A stretch of 64,000 bases of DNA from Streptomyces paradoxus (GCF_014202475.1 NZ_JACHGV010000007.1:124001-188000), one strand, 5' to 3'; positions 54,143 to 62,844 are shown, numbered from the stretch's first letter. Numbers and translations: made by a program. Notes: generated from the sequence alone by a model not told the origin.

Positions 54143-55633
54143 TCAGTGTCGGAACGCGGTCTCGAGGTCCGGTCGAAGTCCGGCGGACAGCGCGTGCAGG
54201 CAGGCGACGAGGCTGCGGGCCTCCACGTTGAGGTAGTGGCTGTGGCAGAGCAGCTCGGACAGCTGCGCCATCGTCACCCACCGGTAGCCGTCCCGCGGGG
54301 TGTCGTGGTCCTCGTCGGTCTCGACGACGACGTACCGGTTGCGGGCCCGGAAGAACCGCCCCCCTTCCTCGGCGAGGACGGTGTCGAAGCGGATCTGGTC
54401 CGGCCGCGCGGAGAGCACCTCGGCCAGGTACGGGGGCCGGGCGCCGGGCGGCAGTACGTCGTAGTTGGACGGCGTGCACTGCACCGTCGGGGCCAGTTCG
54501 GCGGTGTCGACGAACCCGGGCTGGGCCTTGGCCTGCACCAGCAGGTGCAGGACACCCTCCCGCTGCCGCACCAGGAAAGCGCACACGCCCTGGTCGCACG
54601 GCTCGATCAGGGGCTGGGACCAGCTGCGGACCTCACGCCCCGCCGCCGAGACGGTCACGCCCATCACGCTGAAGAACGCTCCGTCCTCGTGCACGATCCG
54701 GCCGTCCGTGACCCGCCAGCGGTCCACGTCGCGCAGCGGGACGGGGAGGACGCGGTCCTCGCGGCCCGACCGGAATCCGCTCAGCCAGTTGAGCAGTTCC
54801 CTGGTCTCCTGCCGGTCCGTGGCCCCGGGCTCGCAGGAGCGGACCAGGGCGGCCGTGAAGGGATCGGGGGCGGGCCCGCCGTGCAGGTCCGAGAGGCCCG
54901 CCGCGGCGAACGGCAGGCAGGACAGCACGGTGCGCGCGTCCATGTTCACCAGGTCGTCCACGGCCAGCAGCCGGTGCAACTGCCCCAACGTCAGCCAGCA
55001 GAAGCCGTCCAGGGTCTCGACGTCCTCCGTGACGAGCACCACCATGTTGCGGTTGCGTTTGCGGTAGAACCAGGCGCCCTGCTCGGACTGGCGGACATCG
55101 GCCAGCACCTGGTGGCGCGAGCTGTCGAGGAAGTGGTCGAGGTAGGGCACCCGGCTGCCGCCGTGCACCCGGGTGAAGTTGCTGCGGGTCGCCTGCACGG
55201 TCGGTGACAGCTGCAGCCCGCCGGGGTTGCCCGGCTCGTTCTTGGCCTGCATCAGGAAGTGCAGCACGCCGTCGAACTCCTTGGCGAGGATGCCGAGGAC
55301 GCCCACTTCCGGCTGGTCGAGAATCGGCTGCCGCCACCGGCTGACCGGCGCGCCCGGGGTGTGCACCTCCAGCCCGGTCACGGTGTAGAACCGTCCGGAC
55401 TCGTGGCGCAGGTCGCCGGTGGCCGGGTCGGTGCGCCAGCCACGGAGCGCGTCCAGGGGTACCACCCCCACCTCCATCGCGAACCGCCGTCCGCAGTCGG
55501 TGAACCAATCGTGAAAGGCGTCCAGGTCCGCGAGGTGACCGGAGGTCGCCAGGGCGGACCGTGCGATCCGCAGGGACGGGGAGTCCCCGGGGGACTCCGG
55601 CCGGCGTGCGGCCGACGGGACGGTTGCGGTCAA
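54143..55633 (-). CDS. NDP-hexose 2,3-dehydratase (EvaA family)
   Basis: 496 residues from a probable TTG start (GGGAG 6 bases upstream; LTATVPSAARRP). No nearer ATG/GTG keeps the conserved N-terminus RIARSALATSG. The protein is two tandem copies of the family unit, each with a GRFYTVTGLEV / GAFFSVMGVTV strand, QP(I/L)..., VLHFLMQAK / VLHLLVQAK, LSPTVQATRSN / LAPTVQCTPSN and RNRNMVVL / RNRYVVVE. This family removes the C2 hydroxyl of NDP-4-keto-6-deoxyglucose to start 2-deoxysugar synthesis. With the aminotransferase, ketoreductase and methyltransferase at 58.5-61.5 kb it completes most of a deoxyaminosugar route. First gene of the operon leading to the UvrA-like gene. Confidence 0.95.
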   Translation of the reverse strand: MTATVPSAARRPESPGDSPSLRIARSALATSGHLADLDAFHDWFTDCGRRFAMEVGVVPLDALRGWRTDPATGDLRHESGRFYTVTGLEVHTPGAPVSRWRQPILDQPEVGVLGILAKEFDGVLHFLMQAKNEPGNPGGLQLSPTVQATRSNFTRVHGGSRVPYLDHFLDSSRHQVLADVRQSEQGAWFYRKRNRNMVVLVTEDVETLDGFCWLTLGQLHRLLAVDDLVNMDARTVLSCLPFAAAGLSDLHGGPAPDPFTAALVRSCEPGATDRQETRELLNWLSGFRSGREDRVLPVPLRDVDRWRVTDGRIVHEDGAFFSVMGVTVSAAGREVRSWSQPLIEPCDQGVCAFLVRQREGVLHLLVQAKAQPGFVDTAELAPTVQCTPSNYDVLPPGARPPYLAEVLSARPDQIRFDTVLAEEGGRFFRARNRYVVVETDEDHDTPRDGYRWVTMAQLSELLCHSHYLNVEARSLVACLHALSAGLRPDLETAFRH

Positions 55634-55741
55634 GGCGGACTCCCGAGTGCCTGATGGCCCGACAGGTCGTCCGCCACGGTGGTCAGAGCTGCTCGACGAT
55701 GCCCACAGCGGTGGTCGAACCGGCGGGCGGCGGCTCGGAAG

Positions 55742-55774
55742 GGGCCGGGCGGGCGGGGGAATCCCGCCCGGCCC
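55742..55774. terminator. Stem-loop between NmrA-like and 2,3-dehydratase genes
   Basis: A perfect 12-bp GC stem (GGGCCGGGCGGG / CCCGCCCGGCCC) with a 9-base loop lies about 70 bases beyond the NmrA-like stop, upstream of the dehydratase operon. It probably isolates the two transcripts. Confidence 0.6.
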
Positions 55775-55843
55775 TGTCCGGATGCGGTGCCGGCCGGCTG
55801 ACGTGCCGTCGGCACCGCGCGGCGCGCTGTCCTCGCGCCGTGG

Positions 55844-56668
55844 TCAGCCGCCGAAGGCGGCCCGGTTCTCCCGCACCCACTGGGCGAAGGTGCGGGCCGG
55901 CTTGCCCGTGACCTTCTCCACCGTCGGCAGCACGGTGTAGCCGGCCTCCGGCGGGTTGGTGCGCATCATGATGAAGAACTCGATGTCCTCGTCCGAGTAG
56001 CCCTGCTCGCGCCACTGGCCGACGATCTCGTCCCGGGACAGCTCGACGTAGCGCACCTCACGGCCGAGGACCTCGGCGATGATGCGGACCTTGTCCGGCG
56101 GGGTCAGCGCCTCGGGGCCGGTGAGCCAGTACTCCTGGCCCGCGTGGCCGTCCGCGGTCAGGGCGACGGCGGCGACCGCCGCGATGTCCGCTTCGTGCAC
56201 CATCGCGCTCTTGGCCTCGGGGAACGCCTCGCGGACCACGCCCTCGGTGGTGACGGACTCGGCCCATTCCAGCGCGTTGGACATGAACTCCACCGGCGAG
56301 AGGTGGGTCCACTCCAGGCCGCTGGCCTCGACCGCCTCTTCCAGCGGGCTCTTCTCCACGTCGCCCTTGAGCACCGTCACCCGCCGCACCCCGGCCTTGC
56401 GCGCCAGTTCGGCGATCTCCACACCGTTGGTCAGCGGGGAGAAGTCCTCGCCGTTGAAGCTGATCAGGTGCGCGGCGGTCACGCCGTCGAAGGCCTGGGC
56501 CAGGCTGGCGGTGTCCGCCAGGTTCCCGGCGACGGCCTGCGCGCCGGCCGGGAGGTCGGCCTTCTGCGGGTTGCGGGTGAGCGCGCGCACCTGGTGTCCC
56601 GAGGCGACCAGCTGCTCCACGAGAGGACGTCCGACGTTGCCGGTGGCACCTGCTACAAGAATGGTCAT
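55844..56668 (-). CDS. NmrA-type NAD(P)H-binding oxidoreductase (atypical SDR)
   Basis: 274 residues from ATG with AAGGAG upstream. Rossmann start TILVAGATGNVGRPLVEQL, then NPQKADLPAGAQAVAGNLAD, THLSPVEFMSN and VHEADIAAVAAVAL, as in NmrA/QOR2-like quinone reductases. The usual YxxxK is absent, as expected for this group. Divergent from a WYL regulator with a palindrome between them. A quinone or pathway reductase role fits the locus; substrate unknown. Confidence 0.92.
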   Translation of the reverse strand: MTILVAGATGNVGRPLVEQLVASGHQVRALTRNPQKADLPAGAQAVAGNLADTASLAQAFDGVTAAHLISFNGEDFSPLTNGVEIAELARKAGVRRVTVLKGDVEKSPLEEAVEASGLEWTHLSPVEFMSNALEWAESVTTEGVVREAFPEAKSAMVHEADIAAVAAVALTADGHAGQEYWLTGPEALTPPDKVRIIAEVLGREVRYVELSRDEIVGQWREQGYSDEDIEFFIMMRTNPPEAGYTVLPTVEKVTGKPARTFAQWVRENRAAFGG

Positions 56669-56709
56669 GGGGGGTCTCCTTCCGTCTGGGAGCGACGTTA
56701 GGAGCATTC

Positions 56710-56728
56710 GCGGTCACCTATTGACCGC
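56710..56728. promoter_or_regulatory. Palindromic operator between NmrA-like gene and WYL regulator
   Basis: GCGGTCA-CCTAT-TGACCGC is a perfect 7-bp inverted repeat in the 81-base divergent region. It ends 21 bases before the WYL gene ATG. A second small palindrome, TTGATGTCAA, follows at 56731-56740. Likely binding site of the WYL protein or of the divergent promoters' repressor. Confidence 0.65.
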
Positions 56729-56749
56729 CATTGATGTCAAACTCTCGCC

Positions 56750-57763
56750 ATGTTGGAAACCTCGGCCCGGCTGCTGCGTCTGCTCGGGCTGCTGCAGACA
56801 CAACGTGACTGGTCGGGGCAGGAACTGTCCGACCGGCTGGGCGTCAGCGCGCGCACCATCCGGCGCGACGTGGACAAGCTGCGCGCCCTGGGCTACCCGA
56901 TCAACGCCATCGGCGGGGTGGGCGGTGGTTACCAGCTGGGTGCCGGCGCCTCGCTGCCGCCCCTGCTGCTCGACGATGAGGAAGCGGTCGCCGTGGCGGT
57001 GGGGCTGCGGACGGCGGCGTCGGGCGCGGTCACGGGCATCGCGGAGACGTCCGTCAGGGCGCTGGCGAAGCTCGACCAGGTGCTGCCGTCCCGGCTGCGC
57101 CATCAGATCAACACGCTCGGCGCCGCCATGGTCACCATGCCCACCCCAGGGCGCACCATCGACGCGTCGGCGCTGAGCGCGATCGCCTCGGCCGTGCGGG
57201 ATCGCGAACGGCTCCGGTTCGACTACGTCTCCTACGACGGGGAGCGCTCGGTGCGCGACGTGGAGCCGTACCGGCTGGTGCACGACGCGCGGCGCTGGTA
57301 CCTCTTCGCGTGGGACACCCAGCGCTCGGACTGGCGCAGGTTCCGGGTCGACCGGCTGGAGCTCAAGGTGCCGACCGGGCCCCGCTTCAGCCCGCGGGCG
57401 CTGCCGACCGAGGACCTGGTGAGCTATCTGTCGACGGGGCGCACCACCGCCCAGTACCGCTACCGGGCCGTGCTGACGATGCGCGGCTCGGCGACGGAGG
57501 TGGCCGACGAGGTGCCCACGACCCTGGGCACGGTGGAGCCCATCGACGACGAGTCGTGTCTGCTGCGCATCGGATCGGACAGCCTGGACCACCTGGCCGT
57601 GTGGGTGGCCGCGTTCGGGTTCGACTTCGTGGTGCACGAGCCGGACGAGCTGGTGGAGCGGCTGCGGACGCTCACCGGCCGGCTGTACCGGGCGGCCTGG
57701 CCGGAGAGCGACGAGTGGGCCGGCAGCGTCCGTGACCCGGCGGCCGGGGGGCGGCCCGCGTGA
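56750..57763 (+). CDS. HTH_11-WYL transcriptional regulator
   Basis: 337 residues. N-terminal winged HTH (LLRLLGLLQTQRDWSGQELSDRLGVSARTIRRDVDKLRALGYPI), central WYL domain (about 140-210; LRFDYVSYDGERSVRDVEPYRLVHDARRWYLFAWDTQR) and C-terminal WCX domain. WYL regulators respond to nucleic-acid or small-molecule signals. Divergent transcription from the NmrA-like gene is the usual arrangement for a repressor/target pair. The stop codon is inside a perfect stem-loop. No canonical RBS is visible before the ATG, so a leaderless or weakly translated mRNA is possible. Confidence 0.94.
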   Translation: MLETSARLLRLLGLLQTQRDWSGQELSDRLGVSARTIRRDVDKLRALGYPINAIGGVGGGYQLGAGASLPPLLLDDEEAVAVAVGLRTAASGAVTGIAETSVRALAKLDQVLPSRLRHQINTLGAAMVTMPTPGRTIDASALSAIASAVRDRERLRFDYVSYDGERSVRDVEPYRLVHDARRWYLFAWDTQRSDWRRFRVDRLELKVPTGPRFSPRALPTEDLVSYLSTGRTTAQYRYRAVLTMRGSATEVADEVPTTLGTVEPIDDESCLLRIGSDSLDHLAVWVAAFGFDFVVHEPDELVERLRTLTGRLYRAAWPESDEWAGSVRDPAAGGRPA

Positions 57764-57780
57764 GGGGGTCCCTCACGCGG
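57756..57780. terminator. Bidirectional terminator between WYL and azoreductase genes
   Basis: A perfect 11-bp stem (CCGCGTGAGGG / CCCTCACGCGG) with a 3-base loop includes the WYL stop codon and lies 11 bases beyond the convergent azoreductase stop. Confidence 0.7.
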
Positions 57781-57790
57781 CCGCCCTCGG

Positions 57791-58441
57791 TCAGGCGCGG
57801 GCCGGCACCGCAGCGGTGACCCGGGCGCGTTCCGCCACCGCACCCTCCGCCTCTCGCAGCGAGACGGCCGCCTTCTCGTGGTCGGCCGGGTCCTGGGAGG
57901 TGAACGGGGCCACCGTGTGCGAGGCGGTGATGATCTCCAGGTCGTAGCCGAGGACCTGGCCGAGCACGGTCCGCAGGTACGGCGCGCAGTGGTCCATCGC
58001 GTGGTCCGGGGAGGCGGGGCCGTAGTCGCCGCCGTAGGCCAGGACCACGGTGGCCGGGCGGCCCGCGAGCGGGTTGACGGACGGGTCGAAGGGCAGGGTG
58101 CGGCCCATCAGCAGGGACTGGTCGAACCACGCCTTGAGGTGGGAGGGGATGGTCCAGTTGTGCATGGGCGCGCTGATCAGCAGCGCGTCCGCGGACAGGA
58201 CCTCCTCGACGAGTTCGTCGTGCAGCGCGGCCGCGGTGCGCTGGGCGTCGGTCTCGGGGGCGTTGAGGAGGGTGTGGACCCCGTCGGCGTCCAGGTGCGG
58301 CAGGGGGGTCGCCACCAGGTCCCGGTGGGTGACGTCGCCGTCGGGCAGTTCCTTGGCCCAGGTCTCCCGGAAGACGCCGGCGAGCCGGCGCGAGACGGAG
58401 TAGGGCGAGGGCGAGGAGTCGATGTGCAACAGGCGGGCCAC
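57791..58441 (-). CDS. FMN-dependent NADH-azoreductase/quinone reductase (AzoR-like)
   Basis: 216 residues from GTG at 58441 (ARLLHIDSSPSPYSVSRRLAGVF; GAGAGG upstream). Flavodoxin-like fold: LLHIDSSP for FMN phosphate, ISAPMHNWTIPSHLKAWFDQ (conserved P-M-x-N), and AYGGDYG. AzoR-type enzymes reduce quinones and azo dyes by two electrons with NAD(P)H. In this locus it may protect from, or tailor, a quinone product. In-frame codons upstream of 58441 are probably not translated. Confidence 0.92.
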   Translation of the reverse strand: MARLLHIDSSPSPYSVSRRLAGVFRETWAKELPDGDVTHRDLVATPLPHLDADGVHTLLNAPETDAQRTAAALHDELVEEVLSADALLISAPMHNWTIPSHLKAWFDQSLLMGRTLPFDPSVNPLAGRPATVVLAYGGDYGPASPDHAMDHCAPYLRTVLGQVLGYDLEIITASHTVAPFTSQDPADHEKAAVSLREAEGAVAERARVTAAVPARA

Positions 58442-58551
58442 GGGCCACCTCTCATGAGGATCGGTGAGCGCCCGGGTCCGGCGCTCGGCTGGACGCATGG
58501 TCCGGTGCCGCGCTCGAACCCGGTCGGAGCGCTGCTTGCGCCCCGTCCACG

Positions 58552-59265
58552 TCACTGGCGCACGCCGACGAACAGCCCACGGCCTGAGAGCACCCCTGGT
58601 ACGTACTCGGGCCGCAGTCCGGCCAGTTCGAAGGCGTGCTCGTACTGGTCGCGGGTGAAGAGCATCGCCCGGTGGACCTCGGTGACGTGCCGGACGCCGC
58701 CGTCGGGCGAGGCGATCAGGTAGTGGACGCTCATCCGGGAGGCGTCGCCGTCCCGGACGGTGTGCGCGACCCGGGCGATGGTGGTGCCGTCCGAGTCGAT
58801 GACGTCACTGGAGACCCAGCGATCGACGTAGGTCTCGGGGAACCACCACGGTTCGACGGCCACCACTCCCCCGGGTACGACGTGCCGGGCGAAGCACCGC
58901 AGGGACTGGTGCAGTTCGTCCAGGGAGCCGACGTAGCCGATGGAGGCGAACAGGCAGGTGACGGCGTCGAAGGTGCGGCCCAGGTCGAAGGAGCGCATGT
59001 CACCGGTGTGCAGCGGGACCCCGGGCAGGTCGGCCCGGGCGATCTCCAGCATGGGTTCCGACAGGTCGATGCCCTCGGCGTGCCCGATGAGTTCGCCGAA
59101 CGGCCCGAGGTGCCCGCCGGTGCCGCAGGCGACGTCGAGCACGCTGGAGGCCCCGGGCAGCCGCTCGCGGACCTGTTCGGCTACGAGTTCCGCCTCCGCG
59201 GCGTAGTCCTTGCCCCGTGCGGTGTGCTGCGCGTGGTAGATCTTGGCCGAGTCGGCGCCGTACAT
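58552..59265 (-). CDS. NDP-3-aminosugar N,N-dimethyltransferase (TylM1/DesVI type)
   Basis: 237 residues from ATG with GGAGG 6 bases upstream. The start MYGADSAKIYHAQHTARGKDYAAEAE, SAM motif SSVLDVACGTGGHLG, GDMRSFDLGR, VVAVEPWWFPETYVDRWVSSDV and C-terminus PGVLSGRGLFVGV are near-diagnostic for the TylM1/DesVI group. That group methylates the amino group of dTDP-3-amino-3,6-dideoxyhexoses twice. Divergent from the ketoreductase/aminotransferase pair. Confidence 0.95.
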   Translation of the reverse strand: MYGADSAKIYHAQHTARGKDYAAEAELVAEQVRERLPGASSVLDVACGTGGHLGPFGELIGHAEGIDLSEPMLEIARADLPGVPLHTGDMRSFDLGRTFDAVTCLFASIGYVGSLDELHQSLRCFARHVVPGGVVAVEPWWFPETYVDRWVSSDVIDSDGTTIARVAHTVRDGDASRMSVHYLIASPDGGVRHVTEVHRAMLFTRDQYEHAFELAGLRPEYVPGVLSGRGLFVGVRQ

Positions 59266-59473
59266 GATTCCTCCGTGGCCGGGCGGTGAGGTGTCCTTCT
59301 GACTCCCGGCAGACTCCCCGCTCCCCGTCGAGCGCCGCTGGAACCCGGCCGGGGCTTGAGCGAGTCGCGATCGAGACGGTCCACGATGCCCACGGCACGC
59401 CGTTCCCGGAGGTGGGACAGGACCGCACGGGCACCGACCGGGCGACGGCACAGGCAGCGGAAGGAAGGACACC

Positions 59474-60439
59474 ATGTCCGCGAACGGCACGGTCGTCGTC
59501 CTGGGCGGTACGGGTTTCCTCGGGCGGCATGTGTGCGCCGCCCTCCACGAGCGGGGCGTCGAGGTCGTGTCCGTGGCCCGCGGGGCACCGGCCGGTCTCC
59601 CGCCCTGGCGCTTCCTCGCCCTCGACCTGGTCAGCGCGCCTTCGGGCGAACTGGCCCGGGTGCTGGGCGGGACCGGGGCCGGCGTGGTGGTCAACGCCGT
59701 CGGCAGCATCTGGGGGCGGCGGGACGACCAGATGTGGGAGGCGGCCGCGGTCCCGACGCTGCGTCTGCTGGACGCCCTCGCCCTGCTGCCCGCACGTCCG
59801 CGGCTGGTGCATCTCGGTTCGGTGCTGGAGTACGGCCGGATGCGGGAGGGCAGTTCCACGGCCGCGGTCACCGAGGCCCGGCCGACCAGTGCGTACGGCC
59901 GGGCGAAACTGGCCGCGACCCGGGCCGTGCTGGACCGGTTCCACACCGGGGAACTGACCGGGATGGTGCTGCGGATCAGCAACATCGCCGGGCCGGGCAG
60001 CCCGGACGTGAGCCTGCTCGGGCAGGTCGCCGGGCAGCTCCTGGCGGCCCGGGGCGGTCCGGCGGTGATCCGGCTCGACCCGTTGCTGGCGCACCGCGAC
60101 TACGTCGATGTCCGCGATGCCGCCGAGGCCGTGGTGGCGGCCGCGCTGTCGCCGCGCTCCGGGGAACTGGTCGACATCGGCAGCGGCGAGAGCACCTCCG
60201 TGCGGGCGCTGGTCGACCTGCTGATCGAGCGGAGCGGGCTGCCCGCCGTCGTGGAGGAGCACAGCGGGACCGGGAGACAGCATTCCACCGAGACCTGGTC
60301 GTGCGTGGACACCGGTCCCGCGTGGCGGGCGCTCGGCTGGCGGCCGCGCAGGCCGCTGACCGAGGCGGTGGAGGCCTATTGGCGTGAGTTCACCGAGCGA
60401 CGAGACGTCGCGACGCGAAAAGGAGAGCCGTCGGCATGA
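59474..60439 (+). CDS. NDP-hexose 4-ketoreductase (extended SDR)
   Basis: 321 residues with GGAAGGA upstream. NAD(P) motif GGTGFLG, HLGSVLEYG, and catalytic Tyr/Lys in SAYGRAKL. Length and motifs match deoxysugar 4-ketoreductases (TylCIV/UrdR/OleU type) that set C4 stereochemistry. The stop overlaps the aminotransferase start (ATGA), so the two are translationally coupled. An epimerase function cannot be excluded from sequence alone. Confidence 0.88.
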   Translation: MSANGTVVVLGGTGFLGRHVCAALHERGVEVVSVARGAPAGLPPWRFLALDLVSAPSGELARVLGGTGAGVVVNAVGSIWGRRDDQMWEAAAVPTLRLLDALALLPARPRLVHLGSVLEYGRMREGSSTAAVTEARPTSAYGRAKLAATRAVLDRFHTGELTGMVLRISNIAGPGSPDVSLLGQVAGQLLAARGGPAVIRLDPLLAHRDYVDVRDAAEAVVAAALSPRSGELVDIGSGESTSVRALVDLLIERSGLPAVVEEHSGTGRQHSTETWSCVDTGPAWRALGWRPRRPLTEAVEAYWREFTERRDVATRKGEPSA

Positions 60440-61554
60440 CGACTTATGTGTGGGACTACCTGCCGGAGTACGAGGCGGAGCGCGAGGATCTGCTGGACGC
60501 CGTCGAGACGGTGTTCCGTTCCGGCAGGCTGGTCCTCGGCCCGAGTGTGGCGGGCTTCGAGGAGGAGTTCGCCGCCTACCACGGCAGCGCCCACTGCACG
60601 GGCGTGGACAACGGCACCAACGCGGTGAAGCTCGGCCTGCAGGCGCTGGGTGTGGGCCCGGGTGACGAGGTGATCACCGTGTCGAACACGGCGGCACCGA
60701 CGGTGGTGGCCATCGACGGCGCGGGCGCCACGCCCGTCTTCGTGGACATCCGCGAGTCCGACTTCCTGATGGACACCGACCAGGTCGCCGCGGCCGTCAC
60801 CCCGCGCACCAAGGCCCTGCTGCCCGTGCACCTGTACGGGCAGTGCGTGGACATGGCGCCGCTGCGGGCGATCGCCGAGCGTCACGGTCTGGCGATCCTG
60901 GAGGACTGCGCGCAGGCGCACGGTGCCCGGCATCACGGTGAACTCGCCGGTTCGCTGGGGGACGCGGCCGCGTTCTCCTTCTATCCGACCAAGGTGCTGG
61001 GCGCGTACGGCGACGGCGGGGCGGTGCTCACCTCCGACCCGGACATCGACGCGGCGCTGCGGCGGCTGCGTTACTACGGCATGGAGAAGACGTACTACGT
61101 GGTGCAGACGCCCGGGCACAACAGCCGCCTGGACGAAGTGCAGGCCGAGATCCTGCGCCGCAAGCTGCGCCGCCTGGACGCCTACGTCGCGGGCCGCCGG
61201 GCGGTGGCCGAGCGCTACCGCGAGGGGCTGGGTGATCTCGCCGGGCGCGGGCTGCTGCTGCCGTCGGTGACCGAGGGCAACGACCACGTCTACTACGTCT
61301 ACGTGGTGCGCCATCCGCGCCGGGACGCGATCATCGAGCACGTCAAGCGTCACGACATCGCCCTGAACATCAGCTATCCGTGGCCGGTGCACACCAACTC
61401 CGGTTTCGCGCACCTCGGTTACGAGCGCGGCTCGCTGCCCGTGACGGAGCGGCTCGCCGACGAGATCTTCTCGCTGCCGATGTACCCGTCGCTGCCGGCC
61501 GGTCTGCAGGACAAGGTGATCTCGGCGGTGCGCGAGGCCGTGCTCAGCGTCTGA
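60436..61554 (+). CDS. NDP-3-keto-6-deoxyhexose 3-aminotransferase (DegT/DnrJ/EryC1)
   Basis: 372 residues, AAAAGGAGA upstream. PLP fold type I sugar aminotransferase: GVDNGTNAVKLGLQALG, VSNTAAPTVVAI, PVHLYGQ, EDCAQAHGA and the Schiff-base Lys near residue 186 in SFYPTKVLGAYGDGG. It is closest in type to TylB/DesV/DnrJ, which install the C3 amine with glutamate. It follows the 4-ketoreductase with overlap and ends before a very strong hairpin. Confidence 0.95.
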   Translation: MTTYVWDYLPEYEAEREDLLDAVETVFRSGRLVLGPSVAGFEEEFAAYHGSAHCTGVDNGTNAVKLGLQALGVGPGDEVITVSNTAAPTVVAIDGAGATPVFVDIRESDFLMDTDQVAAAVTPRTKALLPVHLYGQCVDMAPLRAIAERHGLAILEDCAQAHGARHHGELAGSLGDAAAFSFYPTKVLGAYGDGGAVLTSDPDIDAALRRLRYYGMEKTYYVVQTPGHNSRLDEVQAEILRRKLRRLDAYVAGRRAVAERYREGLGDLAGRGLLLPSVTEGNDHVYYVYVVRHPRRDAIIEHVKRHDIALNISYPWPVHTNSGFAHLGYERGSLPVTERLADEIFSLPMYPSLPAGLQDKVISAVREAVLSV

Positions 61555-61573
61555 GTCGCGGCCGTGCGGCCGT

Positions 61574-61622
61574 GAACACGATGGTGCCCGCCCCCTTGGA
61601 GGGGGCGGGCACCATCGTGTTC
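61574..61622. terminator. Very strong bidirectional terminator
   Basis: A perfect 22-bp stem with a 5-base loop (TTGGA) lies 20 bases after the aminotransferase stop and 15 bases after the convergent glycosyltransferase stop. It is the longest perfect hairpin noticed in the window. Confidence 0.85.
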
Positions 61623-61636
61623 GGAGGGGTCCGGTG

Positions 61637-62779
61637 TCAGACCAGGCCCTCGATCGCCTTGACCACCTCCGAAGGGGCGGGCAGCCCGGCGATCTCGTCG
61701 GCGAGGTCACGGGCGCGCCGCCGGTAGGAGGTGTCGGACAGCATCTTGGAGATGTCCGCGGCCACTTCCTCGGGCGGCTCCTGGTGCGAGGGCAGGGTGA
61801 GCGTCGCGCCGAACTCGTCGACCGGGCGCAGGGGGATCGCCGAGGCCAGGATCTCGGGGAGGACGAGCTGCGGCACCCCGGCGCTCAGCAGGGTCATCAC
61901 GGTGACGCCGCCGCCGTGGTGGACCGCGAGGTCGAGGGTCGGCGCGATCACGTCGAGGGGGACGAATCCGGCCTTGATCTCCGGGTAGGCCTCGCGGATC
62001 TGCCCGGCGAGCGGCTCGCCCGTGGCGACGACGACCTCGATGTCGCCGGCGTTGAGGAGCGGGTTGTCGAGCAGCGGCCGGAAGAAGTCCATGCCGAGCG
62101 CGGGGATGAAGGCGCTGCGCGAGCCGGAGGTGATGAGCACGCGGGGGCGGTCGCCCTTGGCGTACATCCAGGGCTCCAGCGGTATCTGGGGGTTGCCGGC
62201 GGTCCAGCGCATGGCCTGGGCGGGTTCGGCGTGGCCGGGCCGCACACTGGGCGGGGTGATGTCGACGAAGAGGGTCGCGTCGGGGATCGCGTCGAGTCCG
62301 AACTGCTCCAGTTCCGGGCGCAGTTCGTCGGTGGCGCCCTGCCAGTCGACGTCGGTACGGTCGTAGATGGCCCAGGTGTGGCGGACGAGGGGCACGCCCA
62401 GTTTGTGGGCGACGAGCGGGCCGGCGAGATTGTACTCGCCGCCGATCACCACGTCCGGCCGCCACGCCTCGGCGAGTTCGAGGGTGCCCGCGAGGCCGGC
62501 TGCGGACAGCCGGGCGAAGCCGCGTCCCGCGAAGTCCATCTCGTGGGCCTCGCCCGTGGGCATGGGCAGCCAGTTGCCCTGCCGGTCCTTGAGCATGGCG
62601 TCGGCCATACCCATGGCGGTCACGCCGCGGGCGGGCAGACCGAGACCGGTGATGAGGTCGAGGTTCTCCTCGGGGGCGGCCACGATGACCTCGTGGCCGG
62701 CCGTGCGGGCCGCGGAGGCGAGCGGCACGCTGGCGTGCACGGGCGCGGCACCTCCCCCGGCGACGAACAGGAATCGCAT
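61637..62779 (-). CDS. Antibiotic-type glycosyltransferase (GT1, macrolide/C-glycoside-like)
   Basis: 380 residues from ATG with GAAGGAGAA upstream. GT-B fold: RFLFVAGGGAAPVHASVPLASAARTAGHEVIVAAPEE at the N-terminus, PDVVIGGEYNLAGPLVAHKLGVPLVRHTWA in the middle, and the NDP-sugar site HHGGGVTVMTLLSAGVPQLVLPE in the C-terminal half. It resembles EryCIII/DesVII and UrdGT2/Med-8-like enzymes that attach deoxysugars to polyketides. Whether it forms O- or C-bonds cannot be read from sequence here. No DesVIII-like P450 partner is adjacent, which mildly favours an aromatic acceptor. Confidence 0.93.
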   Translation of the reverse strand: MRFLFVAGGGAAPVHASVPLASAARTAGHEVIVAAPEENLDLITGLGLPARGVTAMGMADAMLKDRQGNWLPMPTGEAHEMDFAGRGFARLSAAGLAGTLELAEAWRPDVVIGGEYNLAGPLVAHKLGVPLVRHTWAIYDRTDVDWQGATDELRPELEQFGLDAIPDATLFVDITPPSVRPGHAEPAQAMRWTAGNPQIPLEPWMYAKGDRPRVLITSGSRSAFIPALGMDFFRPLLDNPLLNAGDIEVVVATGEPLAGQIREAYPEIKAGFVPLDVIAPTLDLAVHHGGGVTVMTLLSAGVPQLVLPEILASAIPLRPVDEFGATLTLPSHQEPPEEVAADISKMLSDTSYRRRARDLADEIAGLPAPSEVVKAIEGLV

Positions 62780-62801
62780 GCTTCTCCTTCGGATCGTCCG
62801 G

Positions 62802-62839
62802 GGGCCGCCGGCCGCGGCTGATGCCGTGGCCGGCGGCCC
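62802..62839. terminator. Stem-loop between DrrB-like permease and glycosyltransferase
   Basis: A 17-bp GC stem with one G-T wobble and a TGAT loop fills most of the 65-base gap. On the minus strand it follows the permease stop by 5 bases. Probable terminator or attenuator separating exporter from glycosyltransferase expression. Confidence 0.6.
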
Positions 62840-62844
62840 GCCGT

